Notes: generated by a model from the letters alone, not told the origin. A stretch of 64,000 nt of DNA from Sepioteuthis lessoniana (GCA_963585895.1 OY757924.1:61816956-61880955), one strand, 5' to 3'; positions 21,385 through 33,689 are shown, counted from the stretch's first letter. Translations and numbers: made by a program.

Positions 21385-21855
21385 AGATACACACAATTAA
21401 AAGATCAAACAATTCTATTTCTTACAATTCAATTTTGCATAAATCAACAAAGTTAAATGATTCCAAATATTGCTATGTACCACTCACCATTCAATTAAAA
21501 ATCAGTCCTTTTTTTACAGACAGTTAAATGATCAAGCAGTTCTATTTAAAAAAAATCAGTTTAGCATAATTTATTTGCACTCAGTTTAGATACCAATGAC
21601 TTCTATTTGACTCATAGATAGGACCCTATCAGGTGCAAATACTCCGGGTAGAGTGGACCTGGGAATGATATCAATGAAGAGGTACACCATATTCCTCAAA
21701 TTTCCAGCATTACTAGAGCCGTATCACCAGATTTTTTTAACTTTATATATAGGGTACTCGTTGGTGGGAGGTGTTACTTATCTGCAGAGATGCAGTCAGT
21801 GTATTATATATCCCCAGTCAACTGGGCTGTCGACTGTTGATATACCATTAAACAA
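21385..21855 (-). mobile_element. CCAA-tailed retroposon copy
   Basis: Minus-strand copy: AATTCTATTTCTTACAATTC-type internal units, GATAGGACCCTATCAGGTGC, AGAGTGGACCTGGGAATGAT, TGCAGTCAGTGTATTATATA and CAGTCAACTGGG at the head. The far tail is lost. Confidence 0.8.
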
Positions 21856-22084
21856 AGAAACCAAACCAGGTATTAATGTAACTATTAATATGGTAGAGAG
21901 CTACAATTTAATATTGGCTTGCTCTTTACCAATTCTATTATAATTTTCTCTAGAATTATTTCTTTATGCGGCAGTTCCATTCAAAAGACCCAAAATTATA
22001 CGATTTCTGAACGTTTTAAGAGTCAGAATGAACAGAGTGAATGAGCGAAAATAAACGTGAATAAATTTAAGAAATTCCTAAATG

Positions 22085-23900
22085 TAATTTAAAGAAAGAC
22101 TGGTATTAAGAAGGAGGAAGAAAACAAACAAAAAAAAATATATTTAATAAAGTTTGAAAGGAATAAGAAGGAAAGACAAGAAAGAAAAAAGCAAAGAGAA
22201 GCAAAGCTATACTAAAAAAAAAAAGAATGGAATGTTGAAAAAAATGGATGGATTTCAAGAGGGAAGGACGGGAGGATAAAAATAAGGGGAAAAATGATGA
22301 TGAATAAAAGAGGAAAATGAAGCAATAGATAAAAGACGAATGAGGACTGAATAAAAAAAAAAGAGATAAATAAATAAACAGACAGGGAGGAAAAGTATGA
22401 GGATAGTTGCAGTAATTGGTTGGCATACAATGATAAAGATACTACTGTACGAAAGACAAAATAACCTGCATAACATATAAGGGAACATTAAAAGAAACTG
22501 GAAGTGAAAAATAAAAAATGATTATAAAAAGAAAGAAGAATGTATGAAAAAGAAGAATATGTGAAAAAGAAGAATGTAGGAACAAAAAAGGAAAGAATAG
22601 AAAGAAAAATGAATAGAGAAAATAAGCAAAATAAATGAGAGGATAATGAAAAAAAAATAGACGTAGGAAAGAATGAAAAGAAAAATTGAAAGTCAGAATG
22701 CGTAAGAAAGAAGAACTATAAAGAAAAACAAAAGGAACTAAAACAAAAACAAAAAAACGCGGGAAGAAATAGAACGAATAGTGAATTAGAAGAAAAAAAA
22801 ATAGAAAAGAAAGCGGGAAAAAAAGCAAAATGCCAAAAAAAAAAAAAAGTAATACGAACAAAGAAAAATTAAACGGCATGAATAGGAAGAAAGATTGAGA
22901 ATTAAAGAAAAAGAATGAAATAGGATAATAAAAAGAAATATAAGACTTAGAAAAAATTGATGAAATAATGAGAAAGAAAAATAAAGGAAGAAATAGAAAA
23001 AAAACAGAAAAGAAAGGGAGAAGTAAAAGAAAGAACTACATACAATATGGAATTACAAGTAGAGATAATAGAAAAGGGAAAGAAGTAATAGATAAAAGAT
23101 AAGAAACGAAATTAATGAAAATGAAAAAGAGGAAGAAAGGAAGAAATGAAAACAAGAGAAGAAGATGAACAAAATAAATACGGAGAAGGAAATAATAAAG
23201 AAAGACGTCATCGTCATCATGTCGCGCCATCAGCACGGATATCCCTGACCCTTTCGCCACTCTTCTCTATCGTCCATTGCTTCCGGCGGGTCTTCAGGAA
23301 TACATCCCGTATCGGCACAGAGCTGCTGTTTGTAGGTTCTAGCTGGTCATCCTGCCTTTGCTCGTCCATGTGAGGGGGTCAACCCTAGTACGTCACTTAT
23401 GAAGGACGTACTAATCTGAAAATATAAAGAAAACATAATTATAATGTAAATAAAAAGAAAATGGAAGTAAGAATATAGTAAGTAAAAATAAGTAAATAAA
23501 AGAATGATGATAAAGAAAAATGAGAATATAAAAATCAATGATAATTATGAGAGCGAAACAAGTACAAAGAAGTGAAAATAAAAAATGACGTAAAGAAAAC
23601 AAAAGCGAAGAAATTTCAAAGAAGAAAGAATAAAAACGAATTATGTATTATTTTAGCCGTTCTGAAACGGGAAGAATAACAAGTGAAAAAAATAATAAAT
23701 ATAAGGAAAAAAAAAAAAAAAAAAAAGAAAGAAAAGTGTCTAATTAGTAGAAATAAACAAAGACAATGAAGGATGAGTAAGAAGTTAAAAAAAAAATAAA
23801 CAAGCATAAAAACGACTGAAAACGTTTTAAAAAGAACCGATAAAAAGAGCAATGAAGGAAATAATTCACTGACAAATTTTAGATAGATAACAAAAAAATT
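22085..23900. repeat. purine-rich (GAAA-type) low-complexity tract, about 1.8 kb
   Basis: The plus strand is almost entirely A and G, in irregular GAAA/AGAAA/GGAA units, from about 22085 to 23200 and again from 23415 to 23900. The interruption is an RTE-like LINE fragment. The Phe/Leu/Ser-rich open frames on the minus strand (for example 22442-22879) are by-products of the composition and not genes. Long homopurine tracts can form triplexes in vitro; whether this one does is unknown. Confidence 0.9.
23205..23412 (-). mobile_element. RTE-like LINE, 3' end fragment inside the purine tract
   Basis: Starts with CGTCATCGTCATCATGTCG (the tail), then GCACGGATATCCCTGACCCT and CTTCCGGCGGGTCTTCAGGA. 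It matches the last 200 bp of the element at 28418-29400. The surrounding purine-rich DNA continues on both sides, so the LINE landed in a pre-existing tract. Confidence 0.9.
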
Positions 23901-23909
23901 AAAAAAGAG

Positions 23910-26160
23910 TTATCTTTATACTATAAAAAATCTCTTTTACAAAAAAAACAAAAAACCTTCACGCTTTAATCTGCATCCGTCAGTCTTTCATTATTTCTTT
24001 AATTCTTTTTCAAATGGATTTTTTTGTCATATCATTCTAGTAAACGGGACGTCCATAAAAGTTTAAAACAAAACGTCTTCACTTAATTGCTTTACTACTA
24101 AGTTCAAATGTGCATGTTTTAAACTATAGATCACTTTTATTCTGAAGTAACAAAAAAGACTCGAACGAAAAGTAACCTATCTGACGACTTAATGATTCGA
24201 TTTTCAGATAGTTTTTTTTTCTGATTAAATAACATTAAAGTGCAACTGAAAATGCTTAGAAAATAATCTTAATCTGATCTAAAGTGAACTCATCTGTTCA
24301 TGTTACTCTAGTTTACTTGGTGTTGGTTTTACAATGTTAGACAGAGAGAAAAAATCAAATAGATTACTAAATTCCGTTGCAATACCTATCAATATATATA
24401 CGTGGCTTTGTATGTAAACTCGCTATAATATTCATACTTCATATTGAAATTTTAAAAAGAGGCCCATTTTAAAATAAGGCAAATTAGAGTCTCAATCTTA
24501 ATATACATTATTAAATAAATTTAAGATATATTACATTTTTTATCTGATTTTTTCGGGCAAAGTATGTTAGAATTTCTGAACAAGATTCTTTTTTATATTT
24601 TAGAAGTAACGATCAGTATAAGCCCTCTTTTCTTGAAATTTTAATATTTAACTCTTTTGAAACATTCTTCTGTTTAGTAAAATATTGATATCGGAAATTG
24701 GACTATTTCGCAGAAAACCTTTAGAAAATTTATATTCACTTTAACAAAGTCAAAGAAAACAAAACAAAACAAAAACAAAACGAAGCATAGTCAACAAAGA
24801 CTTATATTTTTATGGCTTATTGTCAGATATGGGTGGAAAAACACGAAAACACAACGGGCTTCAAGTGATAGGACAACTTTGGCTTTATTTTCTTCGGTCA
24901 GTGTCTGAGGCCGTGAAAATCAGAGAAAATGGATTATGAACACAACGAGAGAGTAGCTTTTTTATTCTCGTGGGAACCAGCCCTTCCCGTATCTTTGAAT
25001 GGTTCACTCGCTCTCAGTATTTGAACCTCATGTCTTCTCGTCCTCCTGTCAACAAAAAGAGAGAATGAACCGTGAAACCCAACTTTTTTATGGGGATTCA
25101 CAGAATACCCGGTCCTCACTTTTACCTCGTCTGATTGGCATTTTCGGGCTAGTCCCTTGTATCACATAGATAGATGATCAAGTTTGGTGACCTCAACAGC
25201 TCATGGCTAATTATGGTTTTGACTTCAAGTTGCTAGATCAACCATATTTTGTTACAATTAGATGTCCAACTTTGTAAACTAGTCTCTCATCTAGTTGTAA
25301 TCTTTAAAAAAAAATGATACATCTATTCACACCTAGGATCATTTACTTACAATATTACACTTCGTTCGAGGAGGATCTGATCCTTGTTGAAGTTCACTTA
25401 TAAAATGTTCGAGTAATGAATCGCATTACTTTTTTCCCTACGTGATATGAGTGCCTGGTAAAAGAATAATCGCCCCCACCAAAAAAAAAAAACAGAAAAG
25501 AAATGTCCTCAAACCGGATCACCATGACATTTACATACGTTCATGCTGATCAGGCACTCTTAACAAAGAGCAGTACGAACTTACAGTCCATTAGCGACCA
25601 CAACAGCATTTTTCGACGAGAGGAATGGCTATTGTGTTTGCCAGTAAGATATAAATATATACCTTACTCCTTGACAGTAAAGATGTCACTGAACGTCAAT
25701 AAACTAAGAAAATAAGAAGTAAACAATGGAAACTCATTTTCTGAGGAATATATTGAACTTACATTTAAGCTAAGATTATTTTTTGCTAATTTTATATACT
25801 GATCTATATTTCGAATATTCAATCAACTCTCTCTGGTTTCAACTTGTACATTCTATATGATTGTTTCTTGCTGTAATTGAGCATTGCAATGTAACAGGTG
25901 TTTAGGTGCAATAAGAAAACGCCAAGGAAAAAGGTTATTAACTCAATCAACTGTTTATTTTGCTTGTAATTAAAAGAAATAGTTAAGCACTGGTAATAAT
26001 ATCTTCATTGATTGATTTTAACAGCATCCCAACCCACCTAGGGTTATTTCACTCCTAGAGGTTTGTGAATCGTGTCACTTATACATTTATTTTTACATTT
26101 TCTATTGTTGTTTTTTTAGTTATTTTTGACTCATATAAATAGTTGTTGGAGACCATATGA
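23910..26160. other. AT-rich non-coding DNA
   Basis: About 2.2 kb with no repeat family that I can name and no supported gene. The short frame at 25503-25715 lacks motifs. This is one of the largest repeat-poor stretches in the window, a place where diverged old repeats or conserved non-coding sequence could hide. Confidence 0.45.
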
Positions 26161-26164
26161 TTAT

Positions 26165-26405
26165 TACCCCTTCATTGCCATCTCTCCCAGGTCCAATGTA
26201 ATCCAGAGCGGTAGAACCTGATAAGGGTCCTATATATGGGTCAAATAGAACTAAATTATGGTTCTAAGAGTTTGCTGTTTTTGCATATAAACTGGGTATT
26301 TATGCCAAATTGAATTGTTTAAAATAGAACAGTTTTGAAATTCAAACTGTGTACTTATGCTAAACTGAATAATCTGAAATAAATGTGTTTTACATTTAAA
26401 ATTGT
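26165..26405 (+). mobile_element. CCAA-tailed retroposon, partial
   Basis: Starts at CCCCTTCATTGCCATCTCTC, then GGTAGAACCTGATAAGGGTC and internal units TTATGCTAAACTGAATAATC, and breaks off where another copy begins. Confidence 0.75.
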
Positions 26406-26409
26406 ACAT

Positions 26410-27078
26410 TGCCAAGTCGGTTGGGGTTGTAGAATACTCCGACTACACATCTGCAGAGAGGTAAGACCCCCCTCCAATGAGTGTCCTGGATATAATATCA
26501 ACAATCTGATGGTGTGGTTCCAGTGATGATGGAGCTTTGGAGAATGCGGAAAACCCCTTCATTACAATCGTTACGTAGTCCACTTTGCTCCGGTGTGGTA
26601 GCACCTGATAGATCCCTATCGAAGGGTTAAATAGAACTAAACTGCGTACTTGTACTAAACTAAATTGTTTCAACAGCAACTGTTTGACTAAATTGAATAG
26701 CTTGAAATAGAAAGGTTTTGACAATTGAACTGTGTACTTATATTTAAACTGCGTACTTATGCTAACTAAATTGTTTGAAATGGAACTGGTTTTGACATTG
26801 TAACTGTACTTCTGTTAAACTGAATCTTTTGAAAGAGAACTGTTTTGACGTTTAAATGCGTATAAACAAAATCTATACATATACTAAACTGAATTAGTTG
26901 AATTAGAACTATTTGACTAAACTAAATAGCTTGAAATAGAAACGTTTTTTTTTGCAATTAAACAGTGTACTCATGCTAATGAGGATTTTTAAAAAATAGA
27001 ACTGATTATTTGTATAAGACTGTATTTATAACCTACAAAGATTGATATGCCATTAAACCCAAACAACCAAACATATAA
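26410..27078 (+). mobile_element. CCAA-tailed retroposon, near-complete copy
   Basis: Head AAGTCGGTTGGGGTTGTAGA, middle ATCTGATGGTGTGGTTCCAG and GTAGCACCTGATAGATCCCT, then five or more internal units (ACTTATGCTAACTAAATTGT and similar), and the end ACAAAGATTGATATGCCATT followed by AACCCAAACAACC. It lies directly after a partial copy in the same orientation. Confidence 0.85.
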
Positions 27079-27099
27079 TTTTGTGTTATGTATCAGAAT

Positions 27100-28072
27100 T
27101 AGATAGGAACATTTGAAACCATATAACCGTCAGTAAATGTTTACAACTTGATACGAATAAATGGTATAGTATAGATTATTGAAAAGAAGCAACTAAACAA
27201 AAATGTAAATATTATGAATGAAATTCCGTAACCTGTAGGTAAGCTAAGTAAGTTAATTATAAAATGTCAATGCTCTTATACGATTTTTTTTCTTCTTGAC
27301 AAGTACTAGAATGATCATACTTTTCTAGGCCGTTCATTGAATATTCCCTCTCTAGTTTTGCGAAATGCAATTAACATTCAAAGATTTACACAAGCAATTT
27401 AACCCCTCTTCTCTCTCTCTCTCTGCTGTTCACCCGACGTTTTTACTGATGTGCAATCTTCTCTTTATCGCCTGTTATTCTCACCATTTTATATGAAAGA
27501 GACTTATGATCAGATATCTTTCTTTGGTACCTCAAACGAAAAATAGTTTCAAATATTGTTAGCATAAGATATTCCTCATATCCCTGGTTTTTGTTGACTG
27601 GTTGAAGCCACAAAGAACTGAAGTTAGGGCTGAACTGGTTTATGCCTATCTAAAATGTTTCCTTGATCATTCTTTTGTACTTTTCATGTTATTATAACGA
27701 AGACAAAGGTATATAGCGGACGAAACGATGTGTAAAGGTTTTTTTTAGATCACTGTCAAAAAAAGGTAATAAAGGATTTCTCATTGAGGATTGTAGGTAG
27801 TAAAAATTCATTATAGTACCACAATGTAACATAGCAGTCATACTCTTTGATTGGGTTGGGGTTATTTGTTTAACAGCATATTAACACCTTATTGTTTAGC
27901 TATCGTCTTAGACGATTTATGACACTAATAAATAAAATATGCAATGCAAAAACGTAGAGTCATTCGACCGATTTAAATTAGTGAGCAAATATTTTTTCAG
28001 GTCTATCATATTTTTTCTCTTCAGCATTTTCTGACTTACGAAAAAAAAATTAAAAACTATTTGTTTATTTAA

Positions 28073-28122
<50 letters not shown>

Positions 28123-28211
28123 AGATGTTTTTGGTTCACACTAGAAACGAAAAACAGGATGTAAATAAATTTATAATCCTAAAATAACCGGTCTTTGGTT
28201 TTTCTTTAAAG

Positions 28212-28251
<40 letters not shown>

Positions 28252-28400
28252 TGTAAGTTCAAGTAGAGAAAATATATATTTAAAAAGAAAAAAAGTTCCG
28301 CAATTTAAATCCAATGTGGTACTTTTGGGTTTTCAATCGATTAATAATTTGTTTTGACTGAGGTGTGATTCTTTTTAATTTTGACTTATTTTATTTTCAT
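27100..28400. other. AT-rich non-coding DNA with microsatellites
   Basis: Contains (CT)n at 27413, (TA)n at 28076-28120, an (AT)n(GT)n tract at 28212-28251, and a small reversed CCAA-retroposon end at 27845-27915 (TTTGTTTAACAGCATATTAA). No gene seen. Confidence 0.55.
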
Positions 28401-28408
28401 TTGTTTTT

Positions 28409-29239
28409 ATGTACTTAGCGGCAATAATGATTCTCTATAGAAACACTGAAGTAAAAATGCGATCACCGGATGGAGACACAGAATACTTTGACATTGTAGC
28501 AGGAGTACTACAAGGGGACACGCTGGCCCCGTACCTCTTTATCATTTGTATAGACTACGTACTTAGAACATCGATTGACAAAATCAAAGAGAATGGCTTC
28601 GAACTGACGAAGAAAAGAAGCAGAAGATACCCCGCAACAACAATTACCGACGCCGACTACGCCGATGACGTAGCGATGCTGGCAAATACACCTGACCAAG
28701 CCGAAACACTTATGCATAGTTTGGAACGAGCAGCAGCAAGCATAGGCCTCTATGCTAATGCACACAAAACGGTATATATGTGCTATAAACAAACGGGGGA
28801 CATCTCCACTCTAGAAGGAACCCCACTTAAACTAGTAGACAAATTCACGTACCTAGGAAGCAGCGTCGAATCAACCGAAAAGGACATCGAAACGAGGCTA
28901 ACGAAAGCATGGACAGCTATCAATAGGCTATCGATTATATGGAAATCAGACCTAACCGATAAAATGAAACGCAGTTTCTTCCAGGCAGCGGTCACATCGA
29001 TACTGCTATATGGATGCACTACATGGACGCTAACAAAACGGCTGGAGAAGAAACTAGATGGCAATTACAAAAGAATGCTGCATGCAATCTTGAACAAGTC
29101 CTGGCAGCAACACCCCACAAGACACCAACTGCACGGCCACCTGCCCCCTATCACGAAAACTATTCAAGTTAGACGAACCAGACATGCAGGACACTGCTGG
29201 AGAAGCAGAGATGAACTCATAAGAGATGTACTCTTATAG
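28409..29239 (+). CDS. RTE-like LINE reverse transcriptase, C-terminal open segment (276 codons)
   Basis: The best preserved coding sequence in the window. It carries the RT core from motif B on: VAGVLQGDTLAPYLFIICID, the catalytic YADD box in TDADYADDVAMLANTPDQAE, motif D as NAHKTVYMCY, and the thumb entry FTYLGSSVES. It continues with SDLTDKMKRSFFQAAVTSIL, a zinc-less basic tail with GCTTWTLTKRLEKKLDGN and RRTRHAGHCWRSRDELIRDV. RT motif A and the endonuclease are missing because the copy is 5'-truncated; the ATG at the start is chance. A TAG at 29237-29239 replaces what other copies read as Trp (LLWIP), and the frame otherwise continues to near 29400. The protein would copy element RNA at a nicked target. 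The clade (RTE or close kin) is inferred from the motif text and the 3' trinucleotide tail. Confidence 0.85.
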   Translation: MYLAAIMILYRNTEVKMRSPDGDTEYFDIVAGVLQGDTLAPYLFIICIDYVLRTSIDKIKENGFELTKKRSRRYPATTITDADYADDVAMLANTPDQAETLMHSLERAAASIGLYANAHKTVYMCYKQTGDISTLEGTPLKLVDKFTYLGSSVESTEKDIETRLTKAWTAINRLSIIWKSDLTDKMKRSFFQAAVTSILLYGCTTWTLTKRLEKKLDGNYKRMLHAILNKSWQQHPTRHQLHGHLPPITKTIQVRRTRHAGHCWRSRDELIRDVLL

Positions 29240-29420
29240 ATCCCCACACATGGTCGCGCAAAAGCAGGGCGACCAGCTCGAACGTACATTCAGCAGCTAT
29301 GTGAGGATACAGGATGTTGTCCTGAAGACCTACCTAGGGCGATGAACGATAGGGAGGAGTGGCGAGAGAGGGTCAGGAATATCCGTGCTACCAGCACGAT
29401 ATGATGATGATGATGATGAT
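28418..29420 (+). mobile_element. RTE-like LINE, 5'-truncated 1-kb copy
   Basis: Whole insertion containing the 276-codon segment, the remaining C-terminus (GRAKAGRPARTYIQQLCEDT, WRERVRNIRATST) and the 3' end ACCAGCACGATATGATGATG. The (ATG)n tail is followed by (TG)n. It differs little from the other copies' shared words and has one clear nonsense change, so it is likely the youngest of the eight copies here. TSDs could not be fixed because of the simple repeat at the 3' side. Confidence 0.88.
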
Positions 29421-29426
29421 GACATT

Positions 29427-29471
<45 letters not shown>
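29402..29471. repeat. (ATG)n tail plus (TG)n microsatellite
   Basis: LINE tail repeat grading into about 45 bases of TG repeat. Confidence 0.95.
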
Positions 29472-29472
<1 letters not shown>

Positions 29473-29579
29473 AGTGTAGAAAAACTGACTTACCCTGTGA
29501 GAAATGTAAAAGAGATTATGAAGAGACTGAGATATTCCGACTGACTGACCGACAGGCAGATAGATGAATCTATAGATAG

Positions 29580-30819
29580 ACCGATATTAAATGTAAACTC
29601 CAAAAGATACTCATGACTTATAAATATAATGCACTTTTATGCATACTCAAATGTTCATCTTTATGTTCTGAGAGTTTCACTTATAATTCAGCTTCACTTC
29701 TATATTTTGGAATTTGAAAACCTGAAACTTATTTCTGGTCTCGATGGTTTATATAAGATAAATGTTAAGTTGAACAAACAGACTTATCAAATTGGACTAT
29801 AAATAAATAAATTCAAAATTCAGAGAAAGACCACCGAATCGATAACAAATTAGTTTACATTTTACCCAACTGGCTGGCTTGGATTCTGCACTTATTCTTG
29901 ACCAGAATGAATTTTATACAGTCTCTACACTTTTACGACTTTATATCAACTTCGAAAATCAAGTTGATAAGCAGAGGACTTGATCTTTTGTGATCCCAAA
30001 TAATTTAATTTTCAACACAGGAGCCAAGTACTAATTTTTATAGTGAAAACTTCCGTGCCTGTACATTTCCGTCGATATGCGCGTTATCTATCTCGTTTTT
30101 ATATTCAAATATTGATTAAATCTTTTTTGGTGAAAACCATTTAAGAGTCGCTTCTTGAATACCTAAAGATGAAAATGGTTCTTCGTTACTGAGATTATTT
30201 AAAAATGGATAACCGTTAATCCTATAAAAAGGTACTGAATATAATCATGTACTTGTCGAATTTTAAAATTTAAATATCCGAACTAAACTGACGCCGAACA
30301 GGTAGTTCTTTAGTCTGTAATTCACACTTAATGACTGAAACGAAGAGCAACCAACCCTAAAAAATAATTTGCAAAATAAATAATGCTTTTTACAATCAAA
30401 CTGTACACAAGAGGAAAACATATGTATACCTACCGTATAGGTATATAAATATATGTATATATAAATCTAACTATCCGTCAGTCTGTTATTCTGTGTTTAA
30501 AAGAATGCATTGGTGTAAACATAGGTATATTATATATATTGATAATGATGTAAAGTGCTTGAATTTTTCATAGTTTTAAGAGATGATTTTGAATTCAGTC
30601 TTCAAATAGGAATATTTAAAACCATATAACTCTTTGTAAATTTTTTCTGTTAACAAGGTGTATCTGTACCGCATAACTGCGTGTAGAACTAATTCTTATA
30701 ATAGGAAAATATAAAATGGTGGTAAAAATGATTGCTAGGGAATTTTGAATATTATTATTATGATTGAAATCAGACCATTCTAATCGAGTCAAACTTCGAT
30801 AATAACCCAGAAGGAGCTC

Positions 30820-30878
<59 letters not shown>

Positions 30879-31400
30879 ATTCACCAAATCAAAGAAAGGC
30901 GATGGGTGTTAATGAGAGTTATAAACTAAATTAAATCAAGAACAATGTAAACGAATTCAGTGTTGTGGAAAGTGTATTCACTCCTGGTCAGTAATTATGA
31001 TTCTCTCAACAGACATCTTGAGTTTTATTGGAACTTTCTGAAGAATTATGGATGCTTTTGGTGCTTTGTGAGATTCGACGAGATAAAAATCATGTTATTT
31101 CATCTCTCACCGTAAGAGAAATATATGGTATAAACAAACAATAGAAGTTCAGTAACCTGAATAATACTTGTTGATTAGTATAATTTACGACATGTCAAAA
31201 CTTTCTCGGTAAAGTTATATATAAATTCTACAATCACAATGTCAAACTATATAAAGAATAAAAATCTATAATCGCAATAATTTTTAAGCAGCTAACGCAT
31301 CATCAACATTTGCAATATGAATATTCAAACTTGAATGTATATTAATGTATGTTCTTAACAAACACTTCGCAAGAGCAGAATTCGATTCATAATTAATTCT
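29580..31400. other. AT-rich non-coding DNA
   Basis: No gene or named repeat except (TA)n at 30821-30876. Confidence 0.5.
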
Positions 31401-31404
31401 AAGC

Positions 31405-31540
31405 GGAGTAAAACAGGTATAAATTCAATGGTTTCCTTTTCCTAGACAGGTTGCTATACCCAAGTTAAACATATCAAGCAGCCCTACTATGTACGCATAG
31501 CTTGAAGGAGAATCGTTTGATTCTTTACTTTCAGAGTGAT
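31405..31540 (-). mobile_element. SINE family B fragment
   Basis: Minus-strand words TTCTAAGCGGAGTAAAACAG, CCTTTTCCTAGACAGGTTGC, CTATGTACGCATAGCTTGAAGG. The tRNA head is absent or unrecognisable. Confidence 0.6.
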
Positions 31541-31761
31541 AGTACCTGTTTAGGTCCCATGTATGGGTTAAATAGAATTGTTTGATCATTTACAAGACTT
31601 GAAAAAATTTAACTGCGTGCAAACAAATGATTTTTGTTAAAGAGAATAGTTAGCTTTTGATAGCTATACTTGAAGGCATTTAACTGTGTGCCAAAAATGA
31701 GCTGTTGCTCATTTAAAGAGGTTGCTTTAGAAACTATTAGTCTAATAATTATATATATATA

Positions 31762-31830
<69 letters not shown>

Positions 31831-31912
31831 AAGGAAAGCTAGAGGAAGAGGAAGAAGGGAGGATTTTTCCATTGAATAACCTACAAAGGTTGATATGCCC
31901 TAAAATACAACC
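31535..31912 (+). mobile_element. CCAA-tailed retroposon fragment split by (TA)n
   Basis: Starts GAGTGATAGTACCTGTTTAG and TCCCATGTATGGGTTAAATA; ends GAATAACCTACAAAGGTTGA and TATGCCCTAAAATACAACCA. A (TA)n array of about 78 bases (31751-31828) sits inside. Confidence 0.75.
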
Positions 31913-31996
31913 AACAAAATCTTGAGTTCTAAAATTAGTTTAATAAGGGTTAGACTATTTTTTCCTATATACAAGAAAAATTATCAACGTAAGTAC

Positions 31997-32112
31997 ATCA
32001 AAAAGACTCCAGCCTAATGATACGAAAGCAAAAGATTTTTATTCGATAAATATTTGTTTTTCAACATAATCTCCAACCACTTTAATACATTTATTCACTG
32101 GTGCACACTAAT
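31997..32112 (-). mobile_element. possible mariner-type transposon fragment
   Basis: The segment containing TTTTTATTCGATAAATATTT and TTTTTCAACATAATCTCCAA resembles, from memory, the 3' flank of mariner-like transposase genes read on the minus strand, where that wording encodes the C-terminal ...DYVEK-type end. Only about 100 bases match and no transposase motif is visible. A chance match is quite possible. Confidence 0.25.
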
Positions 32113-32324
32113 CACATAGATCTAATATTATACAGTTCGCATTTCAAATCAAAATTCACTTAATAATTATATATCAGTCTACAGACTTATTGATGCCCTC
32201 TATCTATTCAAAGGGGATAAAAAGAGTGAATAGTTGCAACTTATGTTTAGTTTTTTTTTTGTTTGAAATCACTGAATTCAGTTTAGTTCTGATTCATTCA
32301 TTAAACTTGTCTAGTATATCCCGG

Positions 32325-32600
32325 GCACCTTGTGTGGTGTAATGGTCAGCAAACCTACACGAATGAGGTCGAGCCTTTTTTGGCACCCCATTCTTTTAGC
32401 CTTGAGTCACATCAAAGTAACAGTTTATAAATCTTCTATTTAGAGATATAGCTCAAAGTTAGAGCGTTCAACTGCTTTTTATCTTGTGTATTTTCCTTAG
32501 AAATAACTCTAAAGGTAATGCAAACAGCCTCGTTCAGAATTTGAATTCTGTTCACCATGTCCATCTCCTAACTGAAGTACCATGACACTACAATCATGTC
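32325..32600 (+). mobile_element. SINE family E copy
   Basis: Head GTGTGGTGTAATGGTCAGCA and a degraded B box (GAATGAGGTCGAGCC), GGCACCCCATTC, body TTTAGAGATATAGCTCAAAG and GAGCGTTCAACTGC, with GCAAACAGCCTCGTTCAGAA further on. It matches the copy at 33040 in the same order. Confidence 0.75.
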
Positions 32601-33034
32601 CCATGACAAGCACTGGATATTTTAAAAAGCTGGTCTATTTGACACTTAGAAGAGATCCTTATAAGCACTTCTGCTACAATAGAGAATGGATCTTGGTGTA
32701 ATGACAACGATGAGTTACTCCACATTTTTACAGTTCTGCAGAAACAAAGTCACATAATCTGATGCAAATCGAATCCTACCCTGCAATCCATTGTACGAGC
32801 TCTTTCCTCACTTCAGGGAATACAGTCGACGTATTTGAGGCTCCATCGATAGAGCGCGAAAGGATACTCGTCCAACCATCAAATGTAATGACTTAAAATT
32901 ATGCAGAGTGATTCTCTAAAGAGAGTACCAAAATTTTGCTCAAAGGGACAATACGAAATAATAAATATTCTTGTTATTTTGATAGACGTACATGAATTGC
33001 ACACTGAGAATGTGCCCATAAAATTTGCCTTGTG

Positions 33035-33295
33035 TATCCAGGCAACTTCGGTGGTGCAATGGTTAGCAATGTTGAGTAGTAAACTTACACGAATGAGTTC
33101 GAGTCTCATTAGTTGCCCCATTCATACGGCCTTCAGCGAAACAAAGCGAAAAGCTTAATAAATTTCTATTTGGGTATATAACTTAAAGTGAAAGCCTTCA
33201 ACTGCTACTTGTCTTGATTATCCTTCTTAGAAAGAGCTCAAAGATGAATGCAAACAGCCTTATACAGAATTTGAAATTTGTTGAGTTCTCTTGTG
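33035..33295 (+). mobile_element. SINE family E copy with good B box
   Basis: Head TTCGGTGGTGCAATGGTTAG and GAATGAGTTCGAGTCTCATT, an intact-looking pol III B box (GAGTTCGAGTCTC). Body ATTTGGGTATATAACTTAAAG, GCCTTCAACTGCTACTTGTC. No TSD found. Confidence 0.8.
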
Positions 33296-33316
33296 TGAGA
33301 AGAACTTAAAATAAGT

Positions 33317-33660
33317 TGATTTGTTTTTTTTTTTTTTTGTTTAATGGCATACCAAAATTCATGAGTTATTTAATGCCAAAGCTATCGTTATGTACTGTAA
33401 AGTTGGCGACCGTAGTAAAGTGCGACCTGAAGGCTCCCTTTTCAATAGCTACTAAACGGAGGTGCAGGGGAGAGCGCTACTTCTTTCCCTGGGTTGCTCC
33501 AATTGACCCTTGATATGTACCTTATATTGCTGATTGTTAAGCAAGCGGGTATCAAATACCAGTTTTAAAGTCTTTGGTATAACGCGACCTGGGATTGAAC
33601 CCAGGTCTCCCAGAAAATTGGCGAACACTCAACCCACTAGGCCGATGAACCGGTTACTGA
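33317..33660 (-). mobile_element. SINE family C beside a family A tail
   Basis: 33391-33660 is a family C copy on the minus strand (tail GTTGGCGACCGTAGTAAAG; head region CTGGGATTGAACCCAGGTCT, ACTAGGCCGATGAACCGG). Immediately left (33317-33390) is a family A type tail on the same strand (TGTTTAATGGCATACC, GAGTTATTTAATGCCAAAGC). Either one insertion into the other, or a composite SINE. Confidence 0.8.
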
Positions 33661-33689
33661 CAGTAATGTTACTATTTGATATGTAACTA

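Noticed and set aside
22442-22879. 145-codon minus-strand frame rich in Phe and Leu, membrane-protein-like
   Set aside because: It is the complement of the purine-rich tract; composition alone gives Phe/Leu/Ser with few stops. No start context or family.
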